A stretch of 64,000 nucleotides of DNA, taken from NCBI RefSeq assembly GCF_021655095.1, contig NZ_PPXW01000001.1, forward strand, positions 2,417,384 through 2,481,383. Reading direction: 5' to 3'. The notes under the pieces are model-generated. The model was given only the letters and a program-made list of their open reading frames with translations, was not told the DNA's origin and searched no databases. The stretch's first letter is position 1. Each line of letters begins with the position of its first letter. This stretch comes from Clostridium sp. Cult1. GTDB lineage: Bacteria > Bacillota > Clostridia > Tissierellales > Tepidimicrobiaceae. This document shows, piece by piece, positions 16,419 to 24,033 of this stretch. A program made the translations under genes and the position numbers.

Positions 16419-17066
16419 ATGGATAATATTTATAGAACTATACATAGATATGGGGAAGATGAAATGGTAATTAACAAATCAAGATTTATTGGATATGCAA
16501 TGCCTATCGGATCAGAAAATGAAGCCCTAGATTTTATTGAAAAAATAAAGAGTAAGCATAGGGATGCAACTCATAATGTTTATGCCTATGTTTTCGGAGA
16601 AGATAATAATATTCAACGATTTAGCGATGATGGAGAGCCTTCTGGAACAGCAGGAATACCAGCATTAGAAGTTATAAAGAAAGAAGAACTTAGAAATGTG
16701 GTAGTAGTAGTTACTAGATATTTTGGCGGAATTAAATTAGGTACTGGAGGGCTTATAAGAGCATATACTAAAGGGGCAAAAATTGGATTAGAAGCAGGAA
16801 TAATAATTGATAAGGTACTCCATACTAAATTAAAGATTAGGATAGATTATACAATATATGGGACTATTGAAAACTATCTTATGACCAAGGGTTATCTAGT
16901 AGATGATGTAGTATATGATGACGCAGTAAATATTTATGTTTATATTAAATTTTCAGAAGTGGATTATTTTAAGAAGACTATTATTGATATAACTAGTGGT
17001 CGAGGAATTATTGAAAACATAAGCGAGGAATACATCTCTATGAAAAATGGCAAAAGGATAAAATGA
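16419..17066 (+). CDS. yigZ: YigZ/IMPACT family protein
   Basis: Cytosolic protein of the UPF0029/IMPACT family, 215 residues. The N-terminal IMPACT domain has NKSRFIGYA, KHRDATHNVYAY and the signature FSDDGEPSGTAGIPAL (near residue 68), then VVVTRYFGGIKLGTGGLIRAY. The C-terminal 70 residues form the small YigZ domain. The family interacts with translation or nucleic acids, but its bacterial function is unresolved. ATG 16419 follows AAAGGAGATG. Confidence 0.92.
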   Translation: MDNIYRTIHRYGEDEMVINKSRFIGYAMPIGSENEALDFIEKIKSKHRDATHNVYAYVFGEDNNIQRFSDDGEPSGTAGIPALEVIKKEELRNVVVVVTRYFGGIKLGTGGLIRAYTKGAKIGLEAGIIIDKVLHTKLKIRIDYTIYGTIENYLMTKGYLVDDVVYDDAVNIYVYIKFSEVDYFKKTIIDITSGRGIIENISEEYISMKNGKRIK

Positions 17067-17113
17067 TTAAATTAATACAGCTCTAAGGGGTATAAATATA
17101 TTGAGGTGATTCT

Positions 17114-17506
17114 ATGATAAAGAAAGAAATGTTAGATAAAAAGGTTTGGGCTGTAGTAGGAGTAACTCCTAATAAGGAAAAGTATGGATATAAAATATGG
17201 AAAAAACTATTGGACCATGGCTATGAAACCTATGGAATCAATCCAAAATATGATTATATCCAAAAGGAAAAAATATACACTTCTTTAAAAGAAGTGCCAA
17301 AAAAAATAGATGTAATTGATTTAGTAGTTCCTCCCAAAGTTAGTCTAAAAACTTTAGAGGAAGCTAAAGAGCTAGATATTGATTATATATGGTTTCAGCC
17401 AGGAACTTATGATGATAAAGTTATAGAAAAAGCCACAGAATTAGGTTTTAAAATCATATATAATGATTGTGTTTTAGCTACATTAAATGAACTTGAAAAG
17501 AAATAG
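17114..17506 (+). CDS. CoA-binding domain protein (YccU type)
   Basis: Small Rossmann-fold protein (130 residues) of the CoA-binding family related to the N-terminal part of succinyl-CoA ligase alpha. Visible motifs are VVGVTPNKEKYGYKIWKKL near residue 15, YGINPKY near 40 and the late NDCVLA near 121. A role in binding CoA is inferred from the family; no reaction is known. It starts at ATG 17114 after GAGGTGAT and is convergent with the TauE/SafE half-genes. Confidence 0.88.
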   Translation: MIKKEMLDKKVWAVVGVTPNKEKYGYKIWKKLLDHGYETYGINPKYDYIQKEKIYTSLKEVPKKIDVIDLVVPPKVSLKTLEEAKELDIDYIWFQPGTYDDKVIEKATELGFKIIYNDCVLATLNELEKK

Positions 17507-17530
17507 GTATTTTCAAACCTATTTCTTTTT
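17496..17530. terminator. Bidirectional terminator between convergent genes
   Basis: AAAAGAAATAGGT (17496-17508) pairs with ACCTATTTCTTTT (17517-17529). It overlaps the stop codons on both strands and has A/T tracts suited to termination in both directions. Confidence 0.85.
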
Positions 17531-17866
17531 GAAAAATTCATATATACCAATAAATAGAAGAAATATCCCAAAGTATTTTCTTAGGGAATCTGGGTTTATT
17601 TTCATTGCTAAAAGAGATCCTATCATAGCACCGCCTATTCCTCCCAGAATAATCCATTTAGCATATTTAAAATCAATGTTCTTTTCCTTAGAGTGAACTA
17701 CTAAAGCTACAATAGCTACAGGTATAAATACCATTAGGTTGATTCCCTGAGCTTCTTGTTGTTCTAATGAGCTAAAAAACACTAAGGATGGAATTAGGAT
17801 TGCACCTCCTCCAATTCCCATGCCGCTAATTATTCCAGATAAGAGCCCGATAATAAATAATTTCAT
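17519..17866 (-). CDS. TauE/SafE (TSUP) half-length permease, second unit
   Basis: A 115-residue membrane protein with four hydrophobic segments and the TSUP signature GMGIGGGAILIPSLVFF near residue 16. Full TSUP exporters of sulfite, sulfoacetate and similar anions are about 250 residues with two repeats of this unit. Here the repeat is a separate gene, overlapping the end of the other half-gene by 4 bp (ATGA), so the two should be made together and form a heteromeric carrier. The substrate is unknown. Confidence 0.85.
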   Translation of the reverse strand: MKLFIIGLLSGIISGMGIGGGAILIPSLVFFSSLEQQEAQGINLMVFIPVAIVALVVHSKEKNIDFKYAKWIILGGIGGAMIGSLLAMKINPDSLRKYFGIFLLFIGIYEFFKKK

Positions 17867-18222
17867 TTAACTATCATCCTTATTGCAGTATATATAATAA
17901 CACTGCCAAATATTTTTCTTAATATTGGGATAGGAACTTTATTTAGAAGTTTTGCACCTAAAATACTGCCTATAACTCCACCTAAGATTATACTTAATCC
18001 AATGTCAAATCTAATAATATTATTTTTAAAATAAATATAAGAACTAATTATAGATAAGGGTAGTATTATAGAAATAGCAGTTGCATGAGCTTTATAATCT
18101 TCTATACCAAGTAAAAATACTAGAGCAGGTACTACCAAAGTTCCTCCCCCAGAACCAAATAATCCATTTATTAGACCTGTTGCTAATCCAATTCCAACTA
18201 ATTTAAGAGGTTTTGAATGCAT
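17863..18222 (-). CDS. TauE/SafE (TSUP) half-length permease, first unit
   Basis: A 119-residue membrane protein with the TSUP repeat motif GLFGSGGGTLVVPALVFLLG near residue 21 and KAHATAISI near 45, and four hydrophobic segments. First gene of the two-gene minus-strand unit; ATG 18222 has AAGGAG 7 bp upstream. Both half-proteins resemble the N-terminal repeat of ordinary TSUP proteins. It is divergent from nadE, with a long inverted repeat in between. Confidence 0.86.
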   Translation of the reverse strand: MHSKPLKLVGIGLATGLINGLFGSGGGTLVVPALVFLLGIEDYKAHATAISIILPLSIISSYIYFKNNIIRFDIGLSIILGGVIGSILGAKLLNKVPIPILRKIFGSVIIYTAIRMIVK

Positions 18223-18232
18223 AATTAACTCC

Positions 18233-18293
18233 TTTATGGTATAATTAATAAGGTTAAATACCTATTGTTACTAATTATTAATCTTACCATAAA
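18233..18293. repeat. 19-bp imperfect inverted repeat in the divergent TSUP/nadE promoter region
   Basis: Bases 18233-18251 and 18275-18293 are inverted copies with 17 of 19 matches; TTTATGGTA and TACCATAAA form the outer, perfect part. A small nested repeat AGGT-N5-ACCT lies at 18251-18263. The location between two divergent genes fits a shared operator. No known regulator motif is recognised. Confidence 0.5.
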
Positions 18294-18336
18294 TGCATAA
18301 CTTATACTCAAAAGTATAAACCGTGGAGGTAGTAAG

Positions 18337-19065
18337 ATGGAAAATATAGAGAAGATTTGCAACGATATTATAGAATGGTTAAGAAATAAAGCTATAGAAG
18401 CTGGTGGAGAAGGATTGGTATTTGGATTAAGTGGTGGTATTGATTCTGCGGTAGTGGCGGCGTTATCCAAGAAAGCTTTTCCAAATAATTCTTTGGGCAT
18501 AATAATGCCTTGTCATAGCAATCCATTAGATGAAGAACATGGGTTGCTTGTTGCAGAAAGTTTAGGACTAACAACTAAAAAGGTAGAACTTTCAAAGGTT
18601 TATGATGAATTTATTGAATCATTTGATTTTAAGTCTGTAAACAAATTAGCAATGGCTAACATAAAACCTAGATTGAGGATGACCACATTATATTATTTTG
18701 CACAAAACTATAATTATTTAGTTATAGGTTCTAGTAATAAAAGCGAATTTACCATTGGGTATTTTACTAAACATGGTGATAGTGGTGTAGACTTATTACC
18801 ATTGGCTTCCTTTGTTAAAAAGGATATTTGGGATATGGCTAAGTATCTAAATATTCCTAAAGAAATAATTGAGAAACCACCTACAGCTGGCTTATGGGAA
18901 AACCAAACCGATGAAGATGAAATGGGATTTGGATACGATATTTTAGATAACTATATTATTAACAAAACTGGACCTAAGAATTTGGTGGAAAGAATAAAAA
19001 AAATGAATAATAATAGTGAACATAAAAGAAATTTTCCACCTATTTATATACCAAAAAATAAATAA
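18337..19065 (+). CDS. nadE: NAD+ synthetase, ammonia-dependent
   Basis: Converts deamido-NAD, ammonia and ATP to NAD+ in the cytosol. The PP-loop FGLSGGIDSAVV lies near residue 28, SSNKSEFTIGYFTKHGDSGVDLLPL near 130-154 and KPPTAGLW near 180. At 242 residues it has only the synthetase domain, without the N-terminal glutaminase domain, so free ammonia is the donor, in keeping with an amino-acid fermenter. ATG 18337 follows GTGGAGG. Confidence 0.95.
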   Translation: MENIEKICNDIIEWLRNKAIEAGGEGLVFGLSGGIDSAVVAALSKKAFPNNSLGIIMPCHSNPLDEEHGLLVAESLGLTTKKVELSKVYDEFIESFDFKSVNKLAMANIKPRLRMTTLYYFAQNYNYLVIGSSNKSEFTIGYFTKHGDSGVDLLPLASFVKKDIWDMAKYLNIPKEIIEKPPTAGLWENQTDEDEMGFGYDILDNYIINKTGPKNLVERIKKMNNNSEHKRNFPPIYIPKNK

Positions 19066-19133
19066 AAAGGATGCTCATTATTTAATATTATGTTAAAATG
19101 TATTAGCAATAATTTAAGGATGGTGAAGTAAAG

Positions 19134-19877
19134 ATGGCAGGTCACTCTAAGTGGAATAATATTAAAAATAAAAAAGGTAAAGAAGATGCAAGAAGAGCTA
19201 AGGAATTTACAAAACTAGGCAGATATTTAATGGTAGCAGCGAAAGAAGGTGGAGCAGATCCAGAATATAATCCAGCTTTGAAAGCGGCTATCGAAAAAGC
19301 TAAAGCTGCCAATATGCCAAATGACAATATTGAAAGGGCTATAAAAAAAGGTAGTGGGGAATTGGGAGCTGACAGCTATGAAAACATAGTATACGAAGGC
19401 TATGGTCCAGGTGGAATAGCAGTATTTGTTTCTTGTCTTACGGATAATAGAAATAGAACAGCTTCCGATATAAGACATGCATTTGATAAATTTGGTGGCA
19501 ATTTAGGCCAATCAGGTTGTGTTTCGTTTATGTTTGATAGAAAAGGAATTTTAGCAATAGAAAAAAACGATAAAATAGATGAGGAAGAGTTAATGCTTCA
19601 AGCTATTGATTTAGGCGCTGAAGATTTTAGTAGTGACGATGATGTTTATGAAATTATAACGAGTCCAGAGAATTTTAATGAAATTAGGGATGCATTAAGT
19701 GATAGCGGTTTTGAGTTTGCTGTAGCAGAATTAGCTTTCTTACCTCAGAATACTACAGAGTTAAATGATGATGAAGATGTAAAAAACATGGTAAAGCTTA
19801 TAGAAATATTAGAGGATAATGATGATGTACAAGATATCTATCATAATTGGGAAATTCCTGATGATTTGGAATTATAA
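19134..19877 (+). CDS. yebC: YebC/PmpR family protein
   Basis: Conserved cytosolic protein (247 residues) that acts as a transcription regulator in some bacteria and supports translation of difficult proline-rich stretches in others. It opens with the signature MAGHSKWNNIKNKKGKED; GPGGIAVFV and FGGNLGQSGCVSFMF follow in the central region. ATG 19134 follows AAGGATGGTGA. A 57-residue gene follows 90 bp downstream. Confidence 0.95.
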   Translation: MAGHSKWNNIKNKKGKEDARRAKEFTKLGRYLMVAAKEGGADPEYNPALKAAIEKAKAANMPNDNIERAIKKGSGELGADSYENIVYEGYGPGGIAVFVSCLTDNRNRTASDIRHAFDKFGGNLGQSGCVSFMFDRKGILAIEKNDKIDEEELMLQAIDLGAEDFSSDDDVYEIITSPENFNEIRDALSDSGFEFAVAELAFLPQNTTELNDDEDVKNMVKLIEILEDNDDVQDIYHNWEIPDDLEL

Positions 19878-19967
19878 TATTTAAGATTACATCCGTATAA
19901 AAAACACTTCTTTTAACATAATAATTTTATAAGGTTATCTTATAATAGTAATATAAGGAGTGAATAT

Positions 19968-20141
19968 ATGGTAGTCAATCAAACCTTTGAAGCCATAAAA
20001 GAAAGATTTAGAAAAGCCGATGTTGATGGGAAAATAGAAATATATACAACTGTACAAGGTCTTACTGTTGAACAATATAAGGAATTACTGAGAATGTTTC
20101 CTATCAAATATTTAGACAAATTGGAAAAGGCAATGGGATAA
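19968..20141 (+). CDS. 57-residue soluble protein, unknown
   Basis: ATG 19968 has AAGGAG 8 bp upstream and the frame ends at TAA 20141, directly before a terminator. The peptide is rich in charged residues and appears helical (FEAIKERFRKADVDGKIEIY, QYKELLRMFPIKYLDKLEKAMG). It has no signal or membrane segment. The good ribosome binding site and the terminator support a real gene. I do not recognise a characterised family. Confidence 0.7.
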   Translation: MVVNQTFEAIKERFRKADVDGKIEIYTTVQGLTVEQYKELLRMFPIKYLDKLEKAMG

Positions 20142-20149
20142 ACTAAAAA

Positions 20150-20182
20150 GGTTGAAAGAATTTAATCTTTCAATCTTTTTTT
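20150..20182 (+). terminator. Rho-independent terminator after the 57-residue gene
   Basis: GGTTGAAAGA (20150-20159) pairs with TCTTTCAATC (20166-20175), one wobble, then seven T residues. Confidence 0.85.
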
Positions 20183-20233
20183 ATAGACTTCTATAATTTT
20201 AAAAGGCATAATAAGAAGAGGGAGGGATTGTTT

Positions 20234-20899
20234 TTGAAAAAAATCTTAGTAATTATATTGATGATAACTTTACCTTTTTGCTTTTTATTATACAGTATAG
20301 AGGTTAACACATTTAATAAAAATATATTTTTGAAATCTTATGATAAACATAATATTACTCATGCGACAGAGAAGTCAAAAGAAGAACTTGAAGAAATAAC
20401 AGAAATAATTTTAGACTATTTAAAAGAAGATTTAGATGGACAAGTATTATCTCCTTATTTTAATCAAAAAGAAATAAGGCATATGGAAGATGTACAATTA
20501 CTTTTTAAATATGGATTTTTTTTAAAAAAAATAACATTTATACTTTCAATATTGGCAATAGGAATTTTACAATTTAAAGGGAAATGGAAGAGCCTTGGCA
20601 TTTCTATGTTTTATGGTCCCTTTATATGGCATGGATTATTTTTACTATTACTTATTTTTTCCATGATAGACTTTAACAAGTATTTTACATATTTTCATGT
20701 AATATTTTTTGATAATGATCTATGGCTATTAAATCCGAAGACCGATTTATTGATACAAATGTTACCGGAAGAATTCTTTATCAGTATATTTATTAGAATT
20801 ATATTATTATTCTTATCTATATTGGCAATAATACAAATAATAGGTTATATGCTGATTAAGAAAGGAAAAGATAATAATGGATATATTATTAAATTTTAA
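20234..20899 (+). CDS. Lit-like integral membrane protein (TIGR01906/DUF1461 family)
   Basis: Membrane protein of about 221 residues with an N-terminal helix, a 75-residue external loop and several more helices. It carries two family hallmarks, IRHMEDVQ with His near residue 83 and FHVIFFDNDLWLLNPKTD with His near 155, plus MLPEEFF. Members of this family include Lit, which moves an acyl chain within lipoproteins (diacyl to lyso form); family membership makes this role plausible here but does not prove it. TTG 20234 was preferred to TTG 20228, as GGAGG would be only a few bases from the latter. Its end overlaps the next gene by 23 bp. Confidence 0.75.
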   Translation: MKKILVIILMITLPFCFLLYSIEVNTFNKNIFLKSYDKHNITHATEKSKEELEEITEIILDYLKEDLDGQVLSPYFNQKEIRHMEDVQLLFKYGFFLKKITFILSILAIGILQFKGKWKSLGISMFYGPFIWHGLFLLLLIFSMIDFNKYFTYFHVIFFDNDLWLLNPKTDLLIQMLPEEFFISIFIRIILLFLSILAIIQIIGYMLIKKGKDNNGYIIKF

Positions 20900-21791
20900 A
20901 GATTATTTTAAACGTATAAGAAAACAAATGATACTTAATAGCTATTATACTAGTAGAATTAAAGATGGAAAGAGCATTCATGCATCTTTAATTGATTGGA
21001 TATTTGTATCTTTGTTATTGACTTTGTTTTTTTTAATAACTATTTTTAACTCAACAAAAAAAATTATATTATCAATAGTATTTACTATGATATTAATGGG
21101 AATATATTTGATAATTTTAATAGCCTATAAGGGAAGAGTTAGATATAGGAAAATATTAGAGATTAATGAGGATATAGCAAATAAACAAATTACTAAAGAA
21201 ATTGCCAAATATGGAAATCGAGATTTTTTTATATATGTAAAAGAATTATTGGAAAAGTATTACAACACTTCTTTTTTCCAATATAATAGTCATATTAATT
21301 ACATTGGGGAAGTTGATGGTGATATATATGGTGTTAAATGTTTTAAAAATTCACTGGATAATAAGGTTACTTTAAAAGATTTAGAGCATTATATTGAAGA
21401 AATGAAAGTTAAAAATATTGAAGATGGTATTATTGTAACTAGTTCTTATTTTGCTGATGAAGTTAAAAAAGAAACGGATTATTTACTAGTAGATTATGAT
21501 GAAATAAAGAAGATGTTAATAAAAATAGGGGCTTATCCGGTAAAAGAAGAAATAGAGGAATTAATAATCGATAAGTACAGATATAGAAGAGAATCCATTA
21601 AGGAGAAACTGAGTCTTTATCGTAAGGATAAAATATATAAATTTATTATTTTAGGAATAATCCTGTATCTGATTTCGTCTATTGTTGACTATCCAATATA
21701 TTATAAGATAATGGCTTTTCTGTCTATTGGTTTTGGAATTATCATAGGTGTATATAATCTAGCCAATTATTTAACGAAGAATTATCGTTAA
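20877..21791 (+). CDS. Membrane protein with an Mrr-like restriction-endonuclease-fold domain
   Basis: A 304-residue protein with two membrane helices near residues 41-60 and 64-85, a cytosolic domain near 110-225 and two C-terminal helices near 257-298. The soluble part reads like a PD-(D/E)XK domain of the Mrr type: VDGDIYGVKCFKN near 143 gives an Asp followed by the hydrophobic-x-Lys strand, and GIIVTSSYFADEVKKE near 186 matches the later conserved block. A canonical GxD motif is not obvious, so activity is uncertain. It overlaps the Lit-like gene, indicating co-expression. Function unknown. Confidence 0.7.
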   Translation: MDILLNFKDYFKRIRKQMILNSYYTSRIKDGKSIHASLIDWIFVSLLLTLFFLITIFNSTKKIILSIVFTMILMGIYLIILIAYKGRVRYRKILEINEDIANKQITKEIAKYGNRDFFIYVKELLEKYYNTSFFQYNSHINYIGEVDGDIYGVKCFKNSLDNKVTLKDLEHYIEEMKVKNIEDGIIVTSSYFADEVKKETDYLLVDYDEIKKMLIKIGAYPVKEEIEELIIDKYRYRRESIKEKLSLYRKDKIYKFIILGIILYLISSIVDYPIYYKIMAFLSIGFGIIIGVYNLANYLTKNYR

Positions 21792-21814
21792 TAGTATATA
21801 ATATATTTAAAATA

Positions 21815-21845
21815 GAACTTCTTCCTTGCATAGGTAGAAGTTTTT
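21815..21845 (+). terminator. Terminator ahead of the aro operon
   Basis: AACTTCT (21816-21822) pairs with AGAAGTT (21836-21842), and CC/GG pairs extend the stem inward. A T run ends at 21845, only a few bases before the aroC ribosome binding site, so read-through or a start within the hairpin is needed for aroC. It could act as an attenuator. Confidence 0.6.
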
Positions 21846-21863
21846 CAGTGGAAGGTGATAATA

Positions 21864-22988
21864 TTGATTAGATACTTAACTGCTGGAGAATCTCATGGTA
21901 AAGGACTATTAGGTATATTAGAAGGTATTCCTTCAAATCTATATATGGACATGGATTTTGTAAATAATGAACTATCCAGAAGACAGAAAGGATATGGTAG
22001 GAGCGAAAGAATGGCTATTGAAAAAGATGAAATTATAATTTTATCTGGAGTAAACAAGGATTATACTACTGGGAATCCAATATCTATTATTATAGGAAAT
22101 AAAGGAACAAATATAGATTTAGTCGAAGTGACAAAACCCAGACCAGGCCATGGAGATTTGGCTGGTGCTCTAAAATACAATCATAAAGGTGGTAGAAATG
22201 TATTAGAAAGAGCTAGCGCCAGAGAGACAGCTATGAGAGTTGCAATAGGTGGTATATGTAAATTGTTATTAAGGGAATTTAATATTCATATTTTTAGTCA
22301 CATAATTCAGATTGGAAATATAAAAATTTCAGAAAAAATCTATAATAATATTAACAAGGAAGATCTATTAAAAACAGATAGGTCTATCGTTAGAGTGCTG
22401 GACAAGGATGCAGAAAAAAAGATATTATATGAAATAGACAAAGCCAAAGAGGAAGGAGATACTTTGGGAGGAATTATTGAGGTAATTGGAACTAATATAC
22501 CTGTAGGATTGGGAAGTTATACAAATTGGGATAGAAAGCTAGATGGTAAAATAGCTTTTAGTATAATGAGTATCCCAGGAATAAAAGGTATTGAATTTGG
22601 ATTAGGATTTTCTACTGCAAGTAAGTTAGGATCTCAAGTCCATGATGAAATATATCATGGCAAGAAAGGATACTATAGAAAAACCAATAATGCAGGAGGC
22701 ATAGAGGCAGGGGTTTCCAATGGAGAAGATATTGTTATAAGAGCTATCATGAAACCTATTCCCACATTGAAAAAGCCATTAAAAACTGTAGATATGGAAA
22801 CTAAGGAAGAAACATCAGCTCAATTTGAAAGATCAGATGTTTGTGCTGTACCTTCAGCAAGTATAGTAGCGGAGAATATGCTTGCCTACGTTTTAGCTAA
22901 CGAGATGGTAGCAAAATTTGGTGGCGATAGTTTTGAAGAAATGAAAATTAATTTTGATAATTATTTAGAAAGATTAAAAAAAAGGTGA
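21864..22988 (+). CDS. aroC: Chorismate synthase
   Basis: Last step of the shikimate pathway: 5-enolpyruvylshikimate-3-phosphate to chorismate, with reduced FMN as cofactor. Motifs are IRYLTAGESHGKGL at the N-terminus, RRQKGYGRSERM near 40, KPRPGHGDLAGALKY near 91 and RASARETAMRVAIG near 112. TTG 21864 (GGAAGGTGAT upstream) gives the expected MIRYLTAGESHG start; the GTG at 21855 overlaps the ribosome binding site. First of a three-gene aro unit, 4 bp before aroB. Confidence 0.95.
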   Translation: MIRYLTAGESHGKGLLGILEGIPSNLYMDMDFVNNELSRRQKGYGRSERMAIEKDEIIILSGVNKDYTTGNPISIIIGNKGTNIDLVEVTKPRPGHGDLAGALKYNHKGGRNVLERASARETAMRVAIGGICKLLLREFNIHIFSHIIQIGNIKISEKIYNNINKEDLLKTDRSIVRVLDKDAEKKILYEIDKAKEEGDTLGGIIEVIGTNIPVGLGSYTNWDRKLDGKIAFSIMSIPGIKGIEFGLGFSTASKLGSQVHDEIYHGKKGYYRKTNNAGGIEAGVSNGEDIVIRAIMKPIPTLKKPLKTVDMETKEETSAQFERSDVCAVPSASIVAENMLAYVLANEMVAKFGGDSFEEMKINFDNYLERLKKR

Positions 22989-22992
22989 TAAT

Positions 22993-24033
22993 ATGAAAAT
23001 AAGAATAGGCAAGAATATAGTTGGACAACTGGATAGCTATTTGAAAGAAGCAAGAATAGATGATTTGTATATTATAACCGATGAAAATGTTAATGGATTA
23101 TATTCAAGTTGCTTGCAAGAGGTTATTAAAAAATACAATGCTAATTTTTTTATTCTTTCTCCTGGAGAAAAGAGTAAAACAATTGAGACTCTTTTATCCA
23201 TATTTGACAATTTAATTGATAAAAATATTGATAGAGACGCTTTAATTATCGGTTTTGGTGGGGGAGTAGTAGGAGATATTGCGGGTTTTGTTGCATCTAT
23301 TTTTAAGAGAGGCATAGATTATATTCAAATTCCTACATCTCTTTTAGCACAAGTAGATAGTAGTATTGGAGGAAAAGTAGGAATAGATTATGGTGGGCTT
23401 AAAAATATTATTGGATCCTTTTACTTTCCAAAGATGACTTTAATAGATATAAACTTTATAAAAACTTTATCTAAAAGAGATATAACATGTGGTTTGGGCG
23501 AGATTTTGAAATATGGTTTAATAGCTGATTATAATCTATACGAATTTACTAGCTTAAATCTTGGAAATATATATGGTAAGGACGAAGATACACTTTTAAA
23601 TATAATAAATAAATCTATTTCAATCAAAAAAGATATAGTAAACAGGGACAAGTATGATAAAGGGCTAAGAAAGATATTGAATTTTGGCCATACTATTGGC
23701 CATAGCATAGAAAGTTATTATAATTTTAACAAATATAATCATGGAGAGGCTGTGATTTTAGGTATAATATATGAATCTTATATTTCCATGGAATTAGGAT
23801 TAATTGATGAAGAGTATTTTGATAAAATATATAGAGTAGTTAAAAGTCTTGTAACTCCAATAAAGTTTAACCTTAAAGAGATTAAAACTTTAATAAATAC
23901 GATGAAAAATGACAAGAAAAATATAGATGGAAGAATAGTATTTGTTTTGCCTACAGGAAAAGGAAAAGTAGATATATTTAATGATGTTGATGATAAGACA
24001 ATAATAAACAGCTTAAAGGGTGAATGGATTTGA
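22993..24033 (+). CDS. aroB: 3-dehydroquinate synthase
   Basis: Cyclises DAHP to 3-dehydroquinate using NAD+ and a divalent metal. The NAD loop GFGGGVVGDIAGFVAS lies near residue 88, SSIGGKVGIDY near 125 and the metal ligands in FGHTIGHSIE and YNHGEAV near 230-255. At 346 residues it has the normal length. The ribosome binding site AAAGGTGAT overlaps the end of aroC, and its own end overlaps aroA by 10 bp. Confidence 0.95.
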   Translation: MKIRIGKNIVGQLDSYLKEARIDDLYIITDENVNGLYSSCLQEVIKKYNANFFILSPGEKSKTIETLLSIFDNLIDKNIDRDALIIGFGGGVVGDIAGFVASIFKRGIDYIQIPTSLLAQVDSSIGGKVGIDYGGLKNIIGSFYFPKMTLIDINFIKTLSKRDITCGLGEILKYGLIADYNLYEFTSLNLGNIYGKDEDTLLNIINKSISIKKDIVNRDKYDKGLRKILNFGHTIGHSIESYYNFNKYNHGEAVILGIIYESYISMELGLIDEEYFDKIYRVVKSLVTPIKFNLKEIKTLINTMKNDKKNIDGRIVFVLPTGKGKVDIFNDVDDKTIINSLKGEWI

